Counted from the stretch's first letter, positions 26,041 through 35,362 are shown. The stretch is 64,000 bases of DNA from Tolypothrix sp. PCC 7712 (GCF_025860405.1 NZ_CP063785.1:1798001-1862000); one strand, 5' to 3'. Notes: a model not told the origin generated them from the letters alone. Numbers and translations: made by a program.

Positions 26041-27150
26041 GTGTTGTCTACAAATAGGTATCGGACAATCAGAGAAATCAGTAAACTCTCAACAGCACAA
26101 TGCAATCTGGAACATTACACTCTATTTTTGTTATCGGAACCGAAGCATGGAGGATGCAGTAGGTTAGCAGAAATATTGGGGAATGTTTCACATGATAGTG
26201 TGAACCGTTTTTTGTTGAGGGAGAGATACGCTCCCTATGATTTGTTCAGTACGGTAAAGACTATTATTAACTTGACAGGAGGGATTTTAAGTGTAGACGA
26301 CACAGTCATAGAAAAACTGTACAGTAATCCAAAATATGCAGAATTAATCGGTTATTTTTGGTCAGGTAAATATCATAAAAGTATCAAAGGGATAAATTTA
26401 ATTACGCTGTATTACAGCGACATACATGGAAGCTCAGTACCAATAAATTACAGAATATACGATAAAAAGGAGGGGAAAACGAAGAACGATTATTTCCAAG
26501 AGATGCTAATTGAAGTAATTGATTGGGGTGTAAAACCAAGGCTAGTAACAGGAGATAGTTGGTACTCAGGAGTAGAAAACTTAAAATTTTTAAGAAACCA
26601 GAAATTGGGTTTTCTATTTGGGGTTGAGAAAAATAGAACTGTCTCTAATGAACCAGGAAAGTATTGCCAAGTAAGTGGTTTAGAGATTCCTGATGAAGGG
26701 TTGGTAACTCATCTGAGAGAATTTGGATTTATCAAATTGTTTAGGAAAGTCTTCAAAAAAGAAGACTCTAGACATTATATATTGTATCTACCAGATGCTG
26801 AAGCTCTTCAGCAAATAACTCGCAGTGAATTTGTGACAATTCATGATACTCATTGGGGAATAGAAAGTTTTCACAGAGCAATAAAACAAGTATGTGGAAT
26901 TTGTCGATTTATGGTGAGCCAGTGCGTTGGGCGGGTCTCCCGACTTGAAGCAACTGGCGAACCCGTAAGGGTTAGAGATAGCCATGCAATTAAAACACAC
27001 ATATTTTGCTCACTTCAAGCATTTGTTCGTTTAGAGCTAATGCGGTCTGAAAACATCATTTCTAATTGGTATGAATTACAAAGAAACTTGTTTACTTTAG
27101 TTGTGCGTGATTATATTGTGGACAATCTCACCAATACTTGTGCTGCCTAG
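26041..27150 (+). CDS. IS4/IS701-like DDE transposase
   Basis: This 369-residue transposase starts at GTG 26041. Catalytic residues appear as Asp in GGILSVDDTVIEKL, Asp in LVTGDSWYSGV and Glu in HWGIESFHRAIKQ. The last has the E-x6-K spacing of the IS4-superfamily YREK signature. Exact family naming (IS4 or IS701) would need comparison. Oddly, a 57-bp palindromic repeat is inserted in frame at 26916-26972 and adds 19 residues between the ESFHRAIKQ region and the final helices. This may affect activity. Confidence 0.88.
   Translation: MLSTNRYRTIREISKLSTAQCNLEHYTLFLLSEPKHGGCSRLAEILGNVSHDSVNRFLLRERYAPYDLFSTVKTIINLTGGILSVDDTVIEKLYSNPKYAELIGYFWSGKYHKSIKGINLITLYYSDIHGSSVPINYRIYDKKEGKTKNDYFQEMLIEVIDWGVKPRLVTGDSWYSGVENLKFLRNQKLGFLFGVEKNRTVSNEPGKYCQVSGLEIPDEGLVTHLREFGFIKLFRKVFKKEDSRHYILYLPDAEALQQITRSEFVTIHDTHWGIESFHRAIKQVCGICRFMVSQCVGRVSRLEATGEPVRVRDSHAIKTHIFCSLQAFVRLELMRSENIISNWYELQRNLFTLVVRDYIVDNLTNTCAA
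26916..26972 (+). repeat. 57-bp palindromic repeat inserted in frame in the transposase
   Basis: The insert begins GAGCCAGTGCGTTGGGCGG and contains GAAGCAACTGGCGAACCCG. The inverted arms are GCCAGTGCGTTG and CAACTGGC, with GGGTCTCCCG in the centre. Taking it out joins FMV to RDSHAIKTH, as expected for related transposases. Its ends match the element at 3303-3389. Confidence 0.75.
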
Positions 27151-27189
27151 TACACATCAATAATATTTTTTGTCAATGCGTAAGTCCTA

Positions 27190-28419
27190 GGTAATTAAGA
27201 ACTCATCTTTGAGACGGTTAGCCGCTTCTGCTTCAGCTCGTGCTGCTTCCACCTGCGTCAAATATTCGTTCCGCTCACGTTCACGTTGCAACAGCAGGTT
27301 AGCTGAAAATTCTAAGGCTTCGCCTAACAAGGCCACTTCCTGAATGCTGGAGGGATTGATGCGAGGATATTCACCTTTAGCAAGCGCTTCTGCGGCACCA
27401 GCCGCCTCAGTGATGCCTTGAGAAATCCTCTGCGAGAGAACCAAAGCACCTACACCACTGACTAAGAGCAGCGCCAAACCAGAGCCAATTACTAGCCACA
27501 TTGCACGACGAGCCGGACTTTCAATTATTTCCACGGGAACGACAACGGCTGTCGTCCAGTTCGAGAAATTTGCTCGACTGAAGGCAACATACACAGGCAC
27601 TCCTTCCAAAGTAGTCTCGCGGTAAACACCCTCATTTGTTGCTGCGATTCGCTGGCGAAAAGACGGGGTACCTGGCTTGCCCACAAAGCGTTCAGGGTGA
27701 AGAGTCCGAGCCACAACAATTCCATGACCATCAATGACAGTACGTGTCCATTCCCCATCCACAGTTGTTTGGGTCTTGATAGTGTGAGTGAGCGATTCTG
27801 AGGAGATGAGAGCAGTCAGCACATATCGTAGTTTGCCGTTCCGTACTACTGGAACACGCACAGGAAATGCCCATTGCTGCTTGAAAGGTGCAAAGGCGAG
27901 GTAGCCCACTTTTGGCTGCTGTGTTTCCACAACACGCTGTACACTTTCAGGCTCATTTGTAAAAGGTAGTGCGCTGCCATAGGGACGGAAAGTATTCAAT
28001 ATCTGGCGTTTGTTTGGCGTGAGCAGGATCACACCCAACCAAGTTGGCTGCGTCTCCAATGTACGCTGCGCCTCGTTATAAAAGACTTTTAAGTCATTGT
28101 TGTCAAGTCGGTCAGAGGCAGCCAGTGCTTGTAGTGTTCTGGTTGTGCTAGAAACCTCACGCTCTACATTTTGAGTAAGATTGCGTGCTGCTAGAAGCAA
28201 GCGGCGCTCTGATGACGCACGCTCATTCAACGTGAGTTTTTGTACAATCGCAACAGCAAATAGGACAACAGGGAGTAAGACCCCTGCCACAAGTAATACC
28301 AGGTGCCATTTGAGAGCAAGTGTACGTCCACCGCAAGCATTCAAGCTGTAATTTCTACTTGTTGTACGCAAACTGACTCCCTGATGTGAAGGAAGTTTGG
28401 TTCGATTTGTTCTTGTCAC
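27190..28419 (-). pseudogene. 5' part of the IS-interrupted hybrid histidine kinase (sensor and HAMP)
   Basis: Starting at GTG 28419, this half encodes about 410 residues. A transmembrane helix at about 38-60 (LVLLVAGVLLPVVLFAVAIV) comes first. An extracytoplasmic Cache-like sensor domain of about 240 residues follows, then a second transmembrane helix near 305-330, a HAMP region (GITEAAGAAEALAKGEYPRI) and a coiled coil ending in RLKDEFLIT. The TAG stop is supplied by the terminal repeat of the inserted IS. The remaining half cannot autophosphorylate. Together with 24881-25992 it was one gene of about 780 codons. Confidence 0.9.
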
Positions 28420-28849
28420 GCTCTTTTACTGACAGCACACCAAGTGATTTATGCGTTGTCATCATTGGAATTATAACTACCTATGAATTTTGTCATCTTG
28501 GCAATCATAAAATATTTTCTCTTCAGGCATTTATTGCCGCTTAAATGTATGCTTAAGCGGCAATAAAAGTATATTAAACTCCGTATTCAGCACTTTACTC
28601 TATCGCTCTAGCTATTACTTTATTTGCGGCACTTTTAGCTCAAATAAGTTGCCGAAAATGTTGGACTATTTTGCGATAGTTTCAGCCAGCAATTTTAGTA
28701 AGGTAAATTATTACCTAAATCAGCTTTTTCAGTCAAAAATACTGATATTTACCTTGAAAATACTGTTAGTTTACCTCAACAGAAATCTTATTTTCCCCTT
28801 CCCCATTCCCCAGTCCCCAGCCCCCAGTCCCCAGTCCCCAGTCCCCAAC
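28420..28849. other. Spacer with hairpin and tandem repeat
   Basis: No gene is seen. ATTGCCGCTTAA at 28533-28544 is perfectly inverted at 28553-28564 and could terminate the dihydroorotase-like transcript. CCCCAGTC-type tandem repeats run from about 28795 to 28848, up to that gene's stop. Confidence 0.55.
28533..28564 (-). terminator. Candidate terminator hairpin downstream of the dihydroorotase-like gene
   Basis: A perfect 12-bp stem ATTGCCGCTTAA/TTAAGCGGCAAT with an eight-base loop. The following bases on the minus strand (AAATGCC) are not U-rich, so it may be a processing hairpin rather than an intrinsic terminator. Confidence 0.45.
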
Positions 28850-30193
28850 CTATACAAAAGTTAACGCTTGACCGCGAACTTCTGTATTTAACTTGCCTTT
28901 GTCATAGACAATTTCACCACCCACAATAGTGGTAACAGCCCATCCAGTCAGATCCCAGCCTTCAAAAGGACTCCAACCGCACTTAGTTAATAGTTCTTCG
29001 CGGCGGACTGGGCGGTAGGTATTTAAATCTACCAAAACTAAATCAGCATCATACCCAGGCGCGATCGCACCTTTGTTGGGAATACCATAAGCTGCAGCCA
29101 CAGCTTTTGACATCCACTGGACAACTTGGGCCACGGTACATTTCCCTTCCATCGCTGCGGTTAACATCACAGCTAGGGAAGTTTCCACCCCAGGCATACC
29201 AGAGGGGGTGTTGGGATATTCCTGGGCTTTTTCTGCTAAGGTGTGGGGTGCGTGGTCTGTAGCGATAAAATCAATCACACCATCGCGTAAAGCTTGCCAC
29301 AGAACTTCATTATCGTGGGGCGATCGCAAAGGTGGATTCATCTGTGCTAAAGTGCCAATCTTTGCATAAGCGCTGGTATTTAACACTAAATGCTGTGGTG
29401 TTACCTCTGCAGTCACCCAAGTTGGTTTTTCTTGACGCAGCAAATCGGCTTCTTCGGCAGTGGACATATGCAGAATATGCAGCCGCCGTTGGTATTTTTT
29501 AGAAAGTTTTAATGCCAGCTTCGTTGCTAATAATGCGGCTTCATTATCTTGAATTTGCGAGTGAATTGCTGGGTCGTGAATCCCCGCAAATTCTTGCCGT
29601 CGTTGGTTAATTCTAGCTTGGTCTTCAGCATGAACAGCAATTAAGCGAGCCTGCTTCGCAGGAGCTTCGCTAACGCCCTGAGCAAAAATTCCCTCTAGGG
29701 CAGCTTCTTGGTCAACTAATAACTGACCATGCATTGATCCCATAAAAATTTTAATTCCTGGTGTCGGCTTGGCAGTCAGTAAATCGGGCAAATTCTCTGC
29801 CGTTGCCCCAATAAAAAAGCCATAATTAACTAAGCACTTAGTGGAGGCACGTTGTAACTTATCGTCTAAAGCTGCTTGATTAGTTGTGAGAGGACGTGTG
29901 TTCGGCATTTCTAAAAAGGAAGTTACTCCCCCTTTAGCGCAAGCACAACTAGCGGTGAACAAGTCTTCCTTGTGTTCCAGTCCTGGTTCACGGAAATGTA
30001 CTTGCGGATCTATGACTCCTGGCAACAAAGTTAACCCAGCTGCGTCAATTTCTGTAGTGGGTGTGGGTGTAGATATTTCTGGTGCAACTTCGACAATTTG
30101 GCGATCGCGCGTCAGCACATCCCCAACCATCAATTCACCATTAGGTAGAATGATACGGGCGCGGCGAATCAGTAAACTTTTGGGAGATGACAT
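28850..30193 (-). CDS. pyrC: Dihydroorotase-like amidohydrolase with a changed metal ligand
   Basis: This 447-residue class I dihydroorotase homologue would make dihydroorotate in pyrimidine synthesis. The family motif is DPQVHFREPG instead of DxHVHxREPG, so the first histidine of the HxH metal pair is Gln64 while His66 is kept. The other ligands appear intact: AVHAED, LHILHMSTAEE and the catalytic ATDHAPH. A nine-residue insert (VSEAPAKQA) from a small palindromic repeat lies before LIAVHAED. The enzyme may be weak, use another metal arrangement, or serve a structural role as known for pseudo-dihydroorotases. The length is otherwise normal. Confidence 0.85.
   Translation of the reverse strand: MSSPKSLLIRRARIILPNGELMVGDVLTRDRQIVEVAPEISTPTPTTEIDAAGLTLLPGVIDPQVHFREPGLEHKEDLFTASCACAKGGVTSFLEMPNTRPLTTNQAALDDKLQRASTKCLVNYGFFIGATAENLPDLLTAKPTPGIKIFMGSMHGQLLVDQEAALEGIFAQGVSEAPAKQARLIAVHAEDQARINQRRQEFAGIHDPAIHSQIQDNEAALLATKLALKLSKKYQRRLHILHMSTAEEADLLRQEKPTWVTAEVTPQHLVLNTSAYAKIGTLAQMNPPLRSPHDNEVLWQALRDGVIDFIATDHAPHTLAEKAQEYPNTPSGMPGVETSLAVMLTAAMEGKCTVAQVVQWMSKAVAAAYGIPNKGAIAPGYDADLVLVDLNTYRPVRREELLTKCGWSPFEGWDLTGWAVTTIVGGEIVYDKGKLNTEVRGQALTFV
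29648..29674 (-). repeat. 27-bp palindromic repeat inserted in frame in the dihydroorotase-like gene
   Basis: GTTAGCGAAGCTCCTGCGAA followed by GCAGGCT on the minus strand resembles the GCGTTAGCGAAGC-type repeats of Nostocales spacers. Removing its nine codons joins FAQG to RLIAVHAED, the usual family sequence. Confidence 0.6.
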
Positions 30194-30436
30194 GGAGTTA
30201 ACAATATTAAGACAGAGGACTATACATAACAGAGAACTATCTTTTTAGGTTAAACTTGGTTGCACTCTTAAGAGTCAATTTTTGCTGCGGGTGAGAAAAA
30301 AGTTTATTTTTACCTATGTATCTGATTGTAAATATGGCAACATAACTACAATATCAAAGTTCTCCTGTTAAGATTCAAAAATATAGTTCCCCTTGGCGAG
30401 TTAAGTAGCTGCATCTTTTTTAACTTCAGTAATTTC

Positions 30437-31078
30437 ATGCAAAATCAAGTGTCTGATAAAAATTCTAGTCAACAACCCGATCATTCTTGGATTGCAGAGC
30501 TAGGTAGAACAGTAGTATTAAGTATAGTTCTAGCCTTAGGTATTCGTACTTTTGTTGCCGAAGCTCGCTGGATTCCTTCTGGTTCAATGGAACCCACGCT
30601 GCATGGGACTCCAAATCAGTGGGAAGCAGACAAGATCATTGTGGATAAATTGAAGTACAAGTTTTCCGAGCCGCAGCGAGGGGACATTGTGGTCTTTTCA
30701 CCCACAGATGAGTTACAAAAAGAACAATACCACGATGCTTTTATTAAACGTGTAATTGGCTTGCCTGGAGAAAAAGTAGAACTGAAAAATGGCAAAGTCT
30801 TTATTAACAATAAACCCCTGCCAGAAGCAAATTACCTGAGTTCCCAACAACGCACCGTAATTGACGTTTGTACATCTGGACAGCAGCCACCATTTTTAGC
30901 ACAGCCTCAGACAATACCCCAAAACTCATACTTAGTGCTGGGCGATAACCGTAACAGTAGCTACGATAGCCGTTGCTGGGGTGTGGTTCCTCGCCAAAAT
31001 ATCATCGGTCGTGCTGTGTTGCGTTTTTGGCCTTTAAATCACGTCGGCGGTATCGATAAATCACCACTATATCCATAA
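30437..31078 (+). CDS. lepB: Signal peptidase I
   Basis: This 213-residue membrane peptidase removes signal peptides from exported proteins. One N-terminal transmembrane helix at about residues 23-40 is followed by the catalytic Ser50 in WIPSGSMEPTL and the general base Lys104 in AFIKRVIGLPGEKVE. Box E, LVLGDNRNSSYDSRCWG, is also intact. The length fits cyanobacterial LepB enzymes, which act in plasma and thylakoid membranes. Nostocales usually carry more than one copy, so it may be a paralogue. It is divergent from the dihydroorotase-like gene. Confidence 0.95.
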   Translation: MQNQVSDKNSSQQPDHSWIAELGRTVVLSIVLALGIRTFVAEARWIPSGSMEPTLHGTPNQWEADKIIVDKLKYKFSEPQRGDIVVFSPTDELQKEQYHDAFIKRVIGLPGEKVELKNGKVFINNKPLPEANYLSSQQRTVIDVCTSGQQPPFLAQPQTIPQNSYLVLGDNRNSSYDSRCWGVVPRQNIIGRAVLRFWPLNHVGGIDKSPLYP

Positions 31079-31379
31079 TTGCCTAGTACCCTTATTTCCA
31101 AATTTATGTAACCTTAGTGCTAGCAAATCTGTGCTCAAAGCCCGATGATTAAGTTGCTAGCAGCGCCAACCTAGTACCACGAGACAAAATTCAAAATCTC
31201 AAATCAACACAGCATCAGCTTTTTTTGATTCAGAATAAATGATTTATTTACGCCTTGTTGTACTAGGTTTATTGAGAATGTTTTCGCATATTACAGCTTA
31301 TTTCAGGTAAATAAAATACCTCCTGAGGGGCACAATCAATACAGTTCTGATAAAACAAATAAATTGACGTTTACATCTT

Positions 31380-31404
31380 GTAGAGACGCGATTAATCGCG
31401 TCTT
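31380..31404. repeat. Palindromic dispersed repeat, copy 2
   Basis: GTAGAGACGCGATTAATCGC followed by GTCTT. Perfect core palindrome GACGCGATTAATCGCGTC. Confidence 0.85.
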
Positions 31405-31425
31405 TCCAACCTTCATCAAATCGTA

Positions 31426-31453
31426 TTAGGGGCACAATATATTGTGCCCCTAA
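31426..31453. repeat. Perfect 28-bp palindrome
   Basis: TTAGGGGCACAATA followed by its exact reverse complement. The half site GAGGGGCACAAT also occurs about 100 bases upstream at 31326. It lies in the convergent space between lepB and the kinase gene and could act as a bidirectional terminator. Confidence 0.75.
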
Positions 31454-31540
31454 AATTTATATACCTTACAAGCTGTATCTGTCGCAAACATTATTTGAAT
31501 TGCTATCACAAACCCTTATTACATCCGGCTGATTCCGCAA

Positions 31541-33568
31541 CTAACCCAACACAACGCGAAACCCAACATTGATGTATTTATTATCTCTGGCGTTACAATT
31601 GCGGACTGCTGAACGACAATTCCAGGGATTGATATTCCATGAACCACCACGCAGCAGACGAGTATGATTATCGCTCATCCACACACTGCCATCTGCTGGT
31701 GCTCCTTTATAATTTTTATGCCAGCTATCTTGGCACCATTCCCATGTATTACCATGCATATCATATAAACCAAAGGGGTTGGCGGGAAATGTGCCCACAT
31801 CAGTGGTTTGCCCACGGTATTCGCCCTTTGGCCCAGCACCATAACAGTATTTACCGTTGTAATTAGCTAAATCAGTTGTAATAGTTTCACCAAAACAAAA
31901 CGGTGTAGTTGTTCCTGCACGACAGGCATATTCCCATTCTGCCTCAGTTGGTAAACGATAGGGTTTTCCGGTTTCTTGAGCAAGTCGGGCACAAAACTCC
32001 ATCGCCTCATCCCAAGATACTTGCTCAACAGGTCGATTAGCCCCTTTAAAATGGGAAGCTTCGGGATTTAATTGAATATTTACCCTTTCCAGTGCAGCTA
32101 CAGCTTTCCATTGGCTTTGGGTAACAGGATATTTCCCCATGAAAAAAGGTTGAATCGTCACTAAATGTTGGGGACTTTCAGAGTTATATCTTTCTATTTC
32201 ATCCCTGGGGGAACCCATCATAAATTGACCCCCAGGAATGGCAACCATTTCTAAAACTAAGCCATTATTTAAGTTGTCTATAAAAAGCTTAGATACTCCA
32301 CGAATACGGTTAATTTCCCAAGTTTTTGTAGTATCCAAAAATCCAGATTTGTAAGTTAAGGTAGCAAACTCAAACTCAAAAATCTCAGTTTGAATTTGCT
32401 CTTTTCTCTGCTGTGACTTTTGGGGAAATACCTTTAGTTCTATCGCTGCAATATCTTCTTGCCGTAATCCTAAATACTGCTGATAATCTTGTAAATCTTT
32501 TTGAGTAGTGGTGTTGAAGGGATATTGATGTTTAACGGCATCAATTAAAGCTTGTTCATACTCTTGTAATTTTTGCTGATATTCGCGATAGGGTTGGAGA
32601 ACTTTTTCATGAATTTCTTCAGCTTCTTCCTGGGATAAACCCAACTCAATTTGCTTAGATTCTAATATTTTTAAAGCAAAAATTGAAAAAGTTCCTTGAC
32701 CTTGTTGCGCGCGACTTCTAGCCTCTTGAAAATATATTTGCTTGGCTGAAGGATTCAGCAGAATTGTTGGTGGTAATCTTAAGGCTTCCAAAGCTTCTAA
32801 TGCTTGGCTATAACGCAAACTGAAGTGACGGCGCACCATTTGAGTTAACACCTCAGCCAAATGGTCATTCACCTGTACTTTACTTCGCCAAATAATTTCA
32901 CCTGTTAAAGGGTCTTCTTGCAATTGTGAAGGTACAACACCAGTTAAAGCTTGAATTACCGTCATCCCCACCGCATAGACATCGCTACCTAAGCAAGGTC
33001 TACCATTTTTTTGCTCCGACGGCATATACCCAGAAGTACCGATGACCACGCTGGTATATACTTCCCCTTGGGAATTCACTATCAAAGAACCAAGTTCTTT
33101 CACCGCCCCAAAATCAATGAGAAAAATCTGACCATCCCGATGTCGCCGCATCAAATTTTGGGGTTTAATATCGCGGTGAACCACTCCTTTACTATGTATA
33201 AAAGACAAAACTTCTAAAATATCTTGCAACAATTTAGTTGCATAATCTTCACTTAGTGGCTTCCCAGGAATGATTTCTTGGCTTAAGTCCTGTCCTTCGA
33301 TAAATTCCTGAACTATGTAAAGATTTTCTCTTTCACTAAAATGTGCTAGTAATCGGGGTATTTGGGGATGTTGGCCCAGTTTTTCGAGAATAGCCGCTTC
33401 TTTTTCAAAAAATTCTACAACACGAGGATGGGTTTGGTTAGGGCGGAGTTGCTTAACTACACACAAAGGTCTGCTAGGTTGCAAATTGTCCCTAGCCAGA
33501 AATGTTACAGCGAAACCACCGCCGCCTAATTGCCGAATGATTTCGTAGCGTCCAGCCAGTGTGTTCAA
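31541..33568 (-). CDS. Ser/Thr protein kinase fused to an FGE-sulfatase domain
   Basis: This 675-residue protein starts with a Hanks-type kinase domain (residues 1-270). It has the P-loop LGGGGFAVTFLA, the lysine in VVKQL, the catalytic loop VHRDIKPQNLMR and the metal site IDFGAVKEL. A helical linker of about 150 residues follows. The C-terminal domain from about residue 430 is of formylglycine-generating/sulfatase-modifying type, with IPGGQFMMGSPRDE, YRLPTEAEWEYACRAG, YDMHGNTWEWCQDSW and LLRGGSWN. The C-terminal domain may bind or modify a partner rather than make formylglycine. This architecture is known in filamentous cyanobacteria. Its target is unknown. Confidence 0.93.
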   Translation of the reverse strand: MNTLAGRYEIIRQLGGGGFAVTFLARDNLQPSRPLCVVKQLRPNQTHPRVVEFFEKEAAILEKLGQHPQIPRLLAHFSERENLYIVQEFIEGQDLSQEIIPGKPLSEDYATKLLQDILEVLSFIHSKGVVHRDIKPQNLMRRHRDGQIFLIDFGAVKELGSLIVNSQGEVYTSVVIGTSGYMPSEQKNGRPCLGSDVYAVGMTVIQALTGVVPSQLQEDPLTGEIIWRSKVQVNDHLAEVLTQMVRRHFSLRYSQALEALEALRLPPTILLNPSAKQIYFQEARSRAQQGQGTFSIFALKILESKQIELGLSQEEAEEIHEKVLQPYREYQQKLQEYEQALIDAVKHQYPFNTTTQKDLQDYQQYLGLRQEDIAAIELKVFPQKSQQRKEQIQTEIFEFEFATLTYKSGFLDTTKTWEINRIRGVSKLFIDNLNNGLVLEMVAIPGGQFMMGSPRDEIERYNSESPQHLVTIQPFFMGKYPVTQSQWKAVAALERVNIQLNPEASHFKGANRPVEQVSWDEAMEFCARLAQETGKPYRLPTEAEWEYACRAGTTTPFCFGETITTDLANYNGKYCYGAGPKGEYRGQTTDVGTFPANPFGLYDMHGNTWEWCQDSWHKNYKGAPADGSVWMSDNHTRLLRGGSWNINPWNCRSAVRNCNARDNKYINVGFRVVLG

Positions 33569-33985
33569 GATTACTGCTAACCCCCAGAAACCTCATGAGT
33601 TTTAGTGTAATTGTTAATGATTGAATAGGACAAGTCAACTGAAATTATGGTAAATACAATTACTGCTATATAAGCACGGAGATAAAATTGTACCGATAGT
33701 TCAGACACACTGACCTTTTATTTTAAATTATGGTTCCGCAGTATTCAGGATTTGAGACTTAGCAGTAACGCGTCATCTATTTAGCGGTGTGTTGGGCGCA
33801 AGGATAGTTATTTCGTGAGAAATAATATTGAAAATAGTTGTAATTAATAAATAATCTTTGATTTATCTGTGCTGAGAAATCCGTTTTTTACATTTAGCTA
33901 AAATTAGGCATATTCAAACTAAATATGTAAATGTTGTTAGCAAAAAAGGAAAAGGTTTTTATCATTTATCCCTTTCCCTTTTTAA
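33569..33985. other. Spacer between kinase and Uma2 genes
   Basis: No gene is seen. The kinase promoter should lie near 33570-33700. An AAAAAGGAAAAGG / CCTTTCCCTTTTT inverted repeat at about 33942-33983 lies directly behind the Uma2 stop codon and ends in a U-run on the minus strand, fitting a terminator. Confidence 0.5.
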
Positions 33986-34708
33986 TTAAGCTAAAGTTTC
34001 TGGTTCCACACCTAAAGCTCTTAATCTGTCTTCTAGTATTCGCGCTCTTTGTTCTGCTGCCAAACGCCTTTGTCCTTCAACATTCGCTCTTTCTTCCGCT
34101 TCTTCGATACATTCTTCTACTGTGAGCAACCTTTGCCCTTCTTCGTCATACCAATACAACCATTCCCGTGCAATTCCTTGATAAATTCCTCGATGTCTGC
34201 CAATTCCTAAACCAATTTCTGGTAACCAAACAGGACTTCCTGACATGAGTACATATTCGCCATCTACGAGGCGATAAACTTCTAAAGGAGATTTTTTCCG
34301 CCGCAGAGGATTATAGATAACGTAGTATAAAATCCCTAATTTTTTAGCATAAAGCTCTTTTTTAGTACTATATTCTCCCCGATGTATTTGCGAAACAACT
34401 TCTAATGCCAAAATTGGTAATTCTTTTTCTTCCCATAGCACATAACTCAAGCGTAAATATTCATCAACAAAGCGCTTCACTCCTAAACTCAGAAATCCAT
34501 CAGGGACAAGGGCTGGATGATTTGGGTCATAATAAATACCCATATTCACACCAAAAAACCAATCCCAACGTTCTGACCAAATCATAGTCACGGTACTTTC
34601 AAGCAAGGCAGGGATGAGATGCTGTAATTGATTATCCACAGGGGTATCGTCAGAGTTGAGTAATTCTTCGGAAGATGGCAAACAATGCAACGGGTTGTAG
34701 TTTAACAT
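33986..34708 (-). CDS. Uma2-family (DUF820) putative restriction endonuclease-fold protein
   Basis: This 240-residue protein belongs to the greatly expanded cyanobacterial Uma2 family with a PD-(D/E)XK nuclease fold. Likely active-site residues are Asp in LVPDGFLSL and Glu in ILALEVVSQ, followed by TKKELYAKKLGILYYVIYNP with the conserved Lys. The C-terminal 45 residues form a charged coiled coil (EECIEEAEERANVEGQRRLA), common in this family. No cellular role is established. It stands alone with its own terminator. Confidence 0.9.
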   Translation of the reverse strand: MLNYNPLHCLPSSEELLNSDDTPVDNQLQHLIPALLESTVTMIWSERWDWFFGVNMGIYYDPNHPALVPDGFLSLGVKRFVDEYLRLSYVLWEEKELPILALEVVSQIHRGEYSTKKELYAKKLGILYYVIYNPLRRKKSPLEVYRLVDGEYVLMSGSPVWLPEIGLGIGRHRGIYQGIAREWLYWYDEEGQRLLTVEECIEEAEERANVEGQRRLAAEQRARILEDRLRALGVEPETLA

Positions 34709-34753
34709 GAGCGGTATGCTAAATACTGACTCTAGATAGATTGTAGGAAAAGA

Positions 34754-35126
34754 ATGCCAGCCAGATGTCTAAATATTCCATCATCTTATTGCTGATATCC
34801 TCAGCAGAATTGAGGTTTTAGTTAAAATCAAGCTAGATAGTAGTAATATCTAAGTTTATAAAAATATTGTTAATCAGGAAAAACTTCCTGAGGTAGCAGG
34901 TGTCAATAGGATATATATAGGAATAGTAGAACGTGCTGAAAAAAACGTTAATAGTACTAACGGAATTGTTTGCACCCGTAAAAAATGCACAAATAACACT
35001 GATTGTAATTTTATTCCTAATTATCCTATTATTCAATTTCACCCTCAAACTGATAAACCTTGTCAACTTTGGTATGAAATTGAAGGTTGCCTTAATTTAG
35101 TTATATCTTTCCTAGAAAATATTTGA
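34754..35126 (+). pseudogene. Decayed ORF of unknown function beside the methyltransferase
   Basis: A coding-like frame on the plus strand reads HHLIADILSRIEVLVKIKLD, meets an in-frame TAA at 34851-34853, and continues as VYKNIVNQEKLPEVAGVNRI and onward to TGA at 35124-35126. The second part has five cysteines (VCTRKKCTNNTDC and two more), which is not random-looking. A start ATG at 34754 behind TAGGAAAAG would need one frameshift near 34778. No family was recognised. It converges on the methyltransferase gene, so it could be the remains of a partner gene, but this is speculation. Confidence 0.45.
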
Positions 35127-35362
35127 TTTAATAACTTATCTAATTACTCACAAATTATGTTCTTCCTTACCTGTTATGCCAAATTATTAGTTAGATATCA
35201 AAATTTAGATTAAAATATCAACGTCCTATTCAATATCTAAAATGTTATTCAATAATGCCATTTTTCTTTGCTTAGTCATGGTTTCATGATTATTGTGAAT
35301 GAGATTTAGCATAATTTGTAATGAAGAGCCACAAGTTATTACCTCAAGTATCTACTGCAAAA

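Larger units (their letters stand above)
25993..27189 (+). mobile_element. Complete insertion sequence, 1,197 bp
   Basis: The ends are 19-bp inverted repeats, TAGGACTAACGCATTGACA on the left (25993-26011) and its TAGGACTTACGCATTGACA partner on the right (27171-27189), with one mismatch. The flanks GGTAA at 25988-25992 and 27190-27194 form a 5-bp direct repeat. Removing the element and one GGTAA restores an uninterrupted kinase frame. The element encodes one DDE transposase. The insertion looks recent because the ends, duplication and host gene are otherwise intact. Confidence 0.93.
31079..31540. other. Spacer with two palindromes
   Basis: No gene is seen. Contains a copy of the GACGCGATTAATCGCGTC repeat at 31380-31404 and a perfect 28-bp palindrome at 31426-31453. 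Either could terminate transcripts from the flanking convergent genes. Confidence 0.6.
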
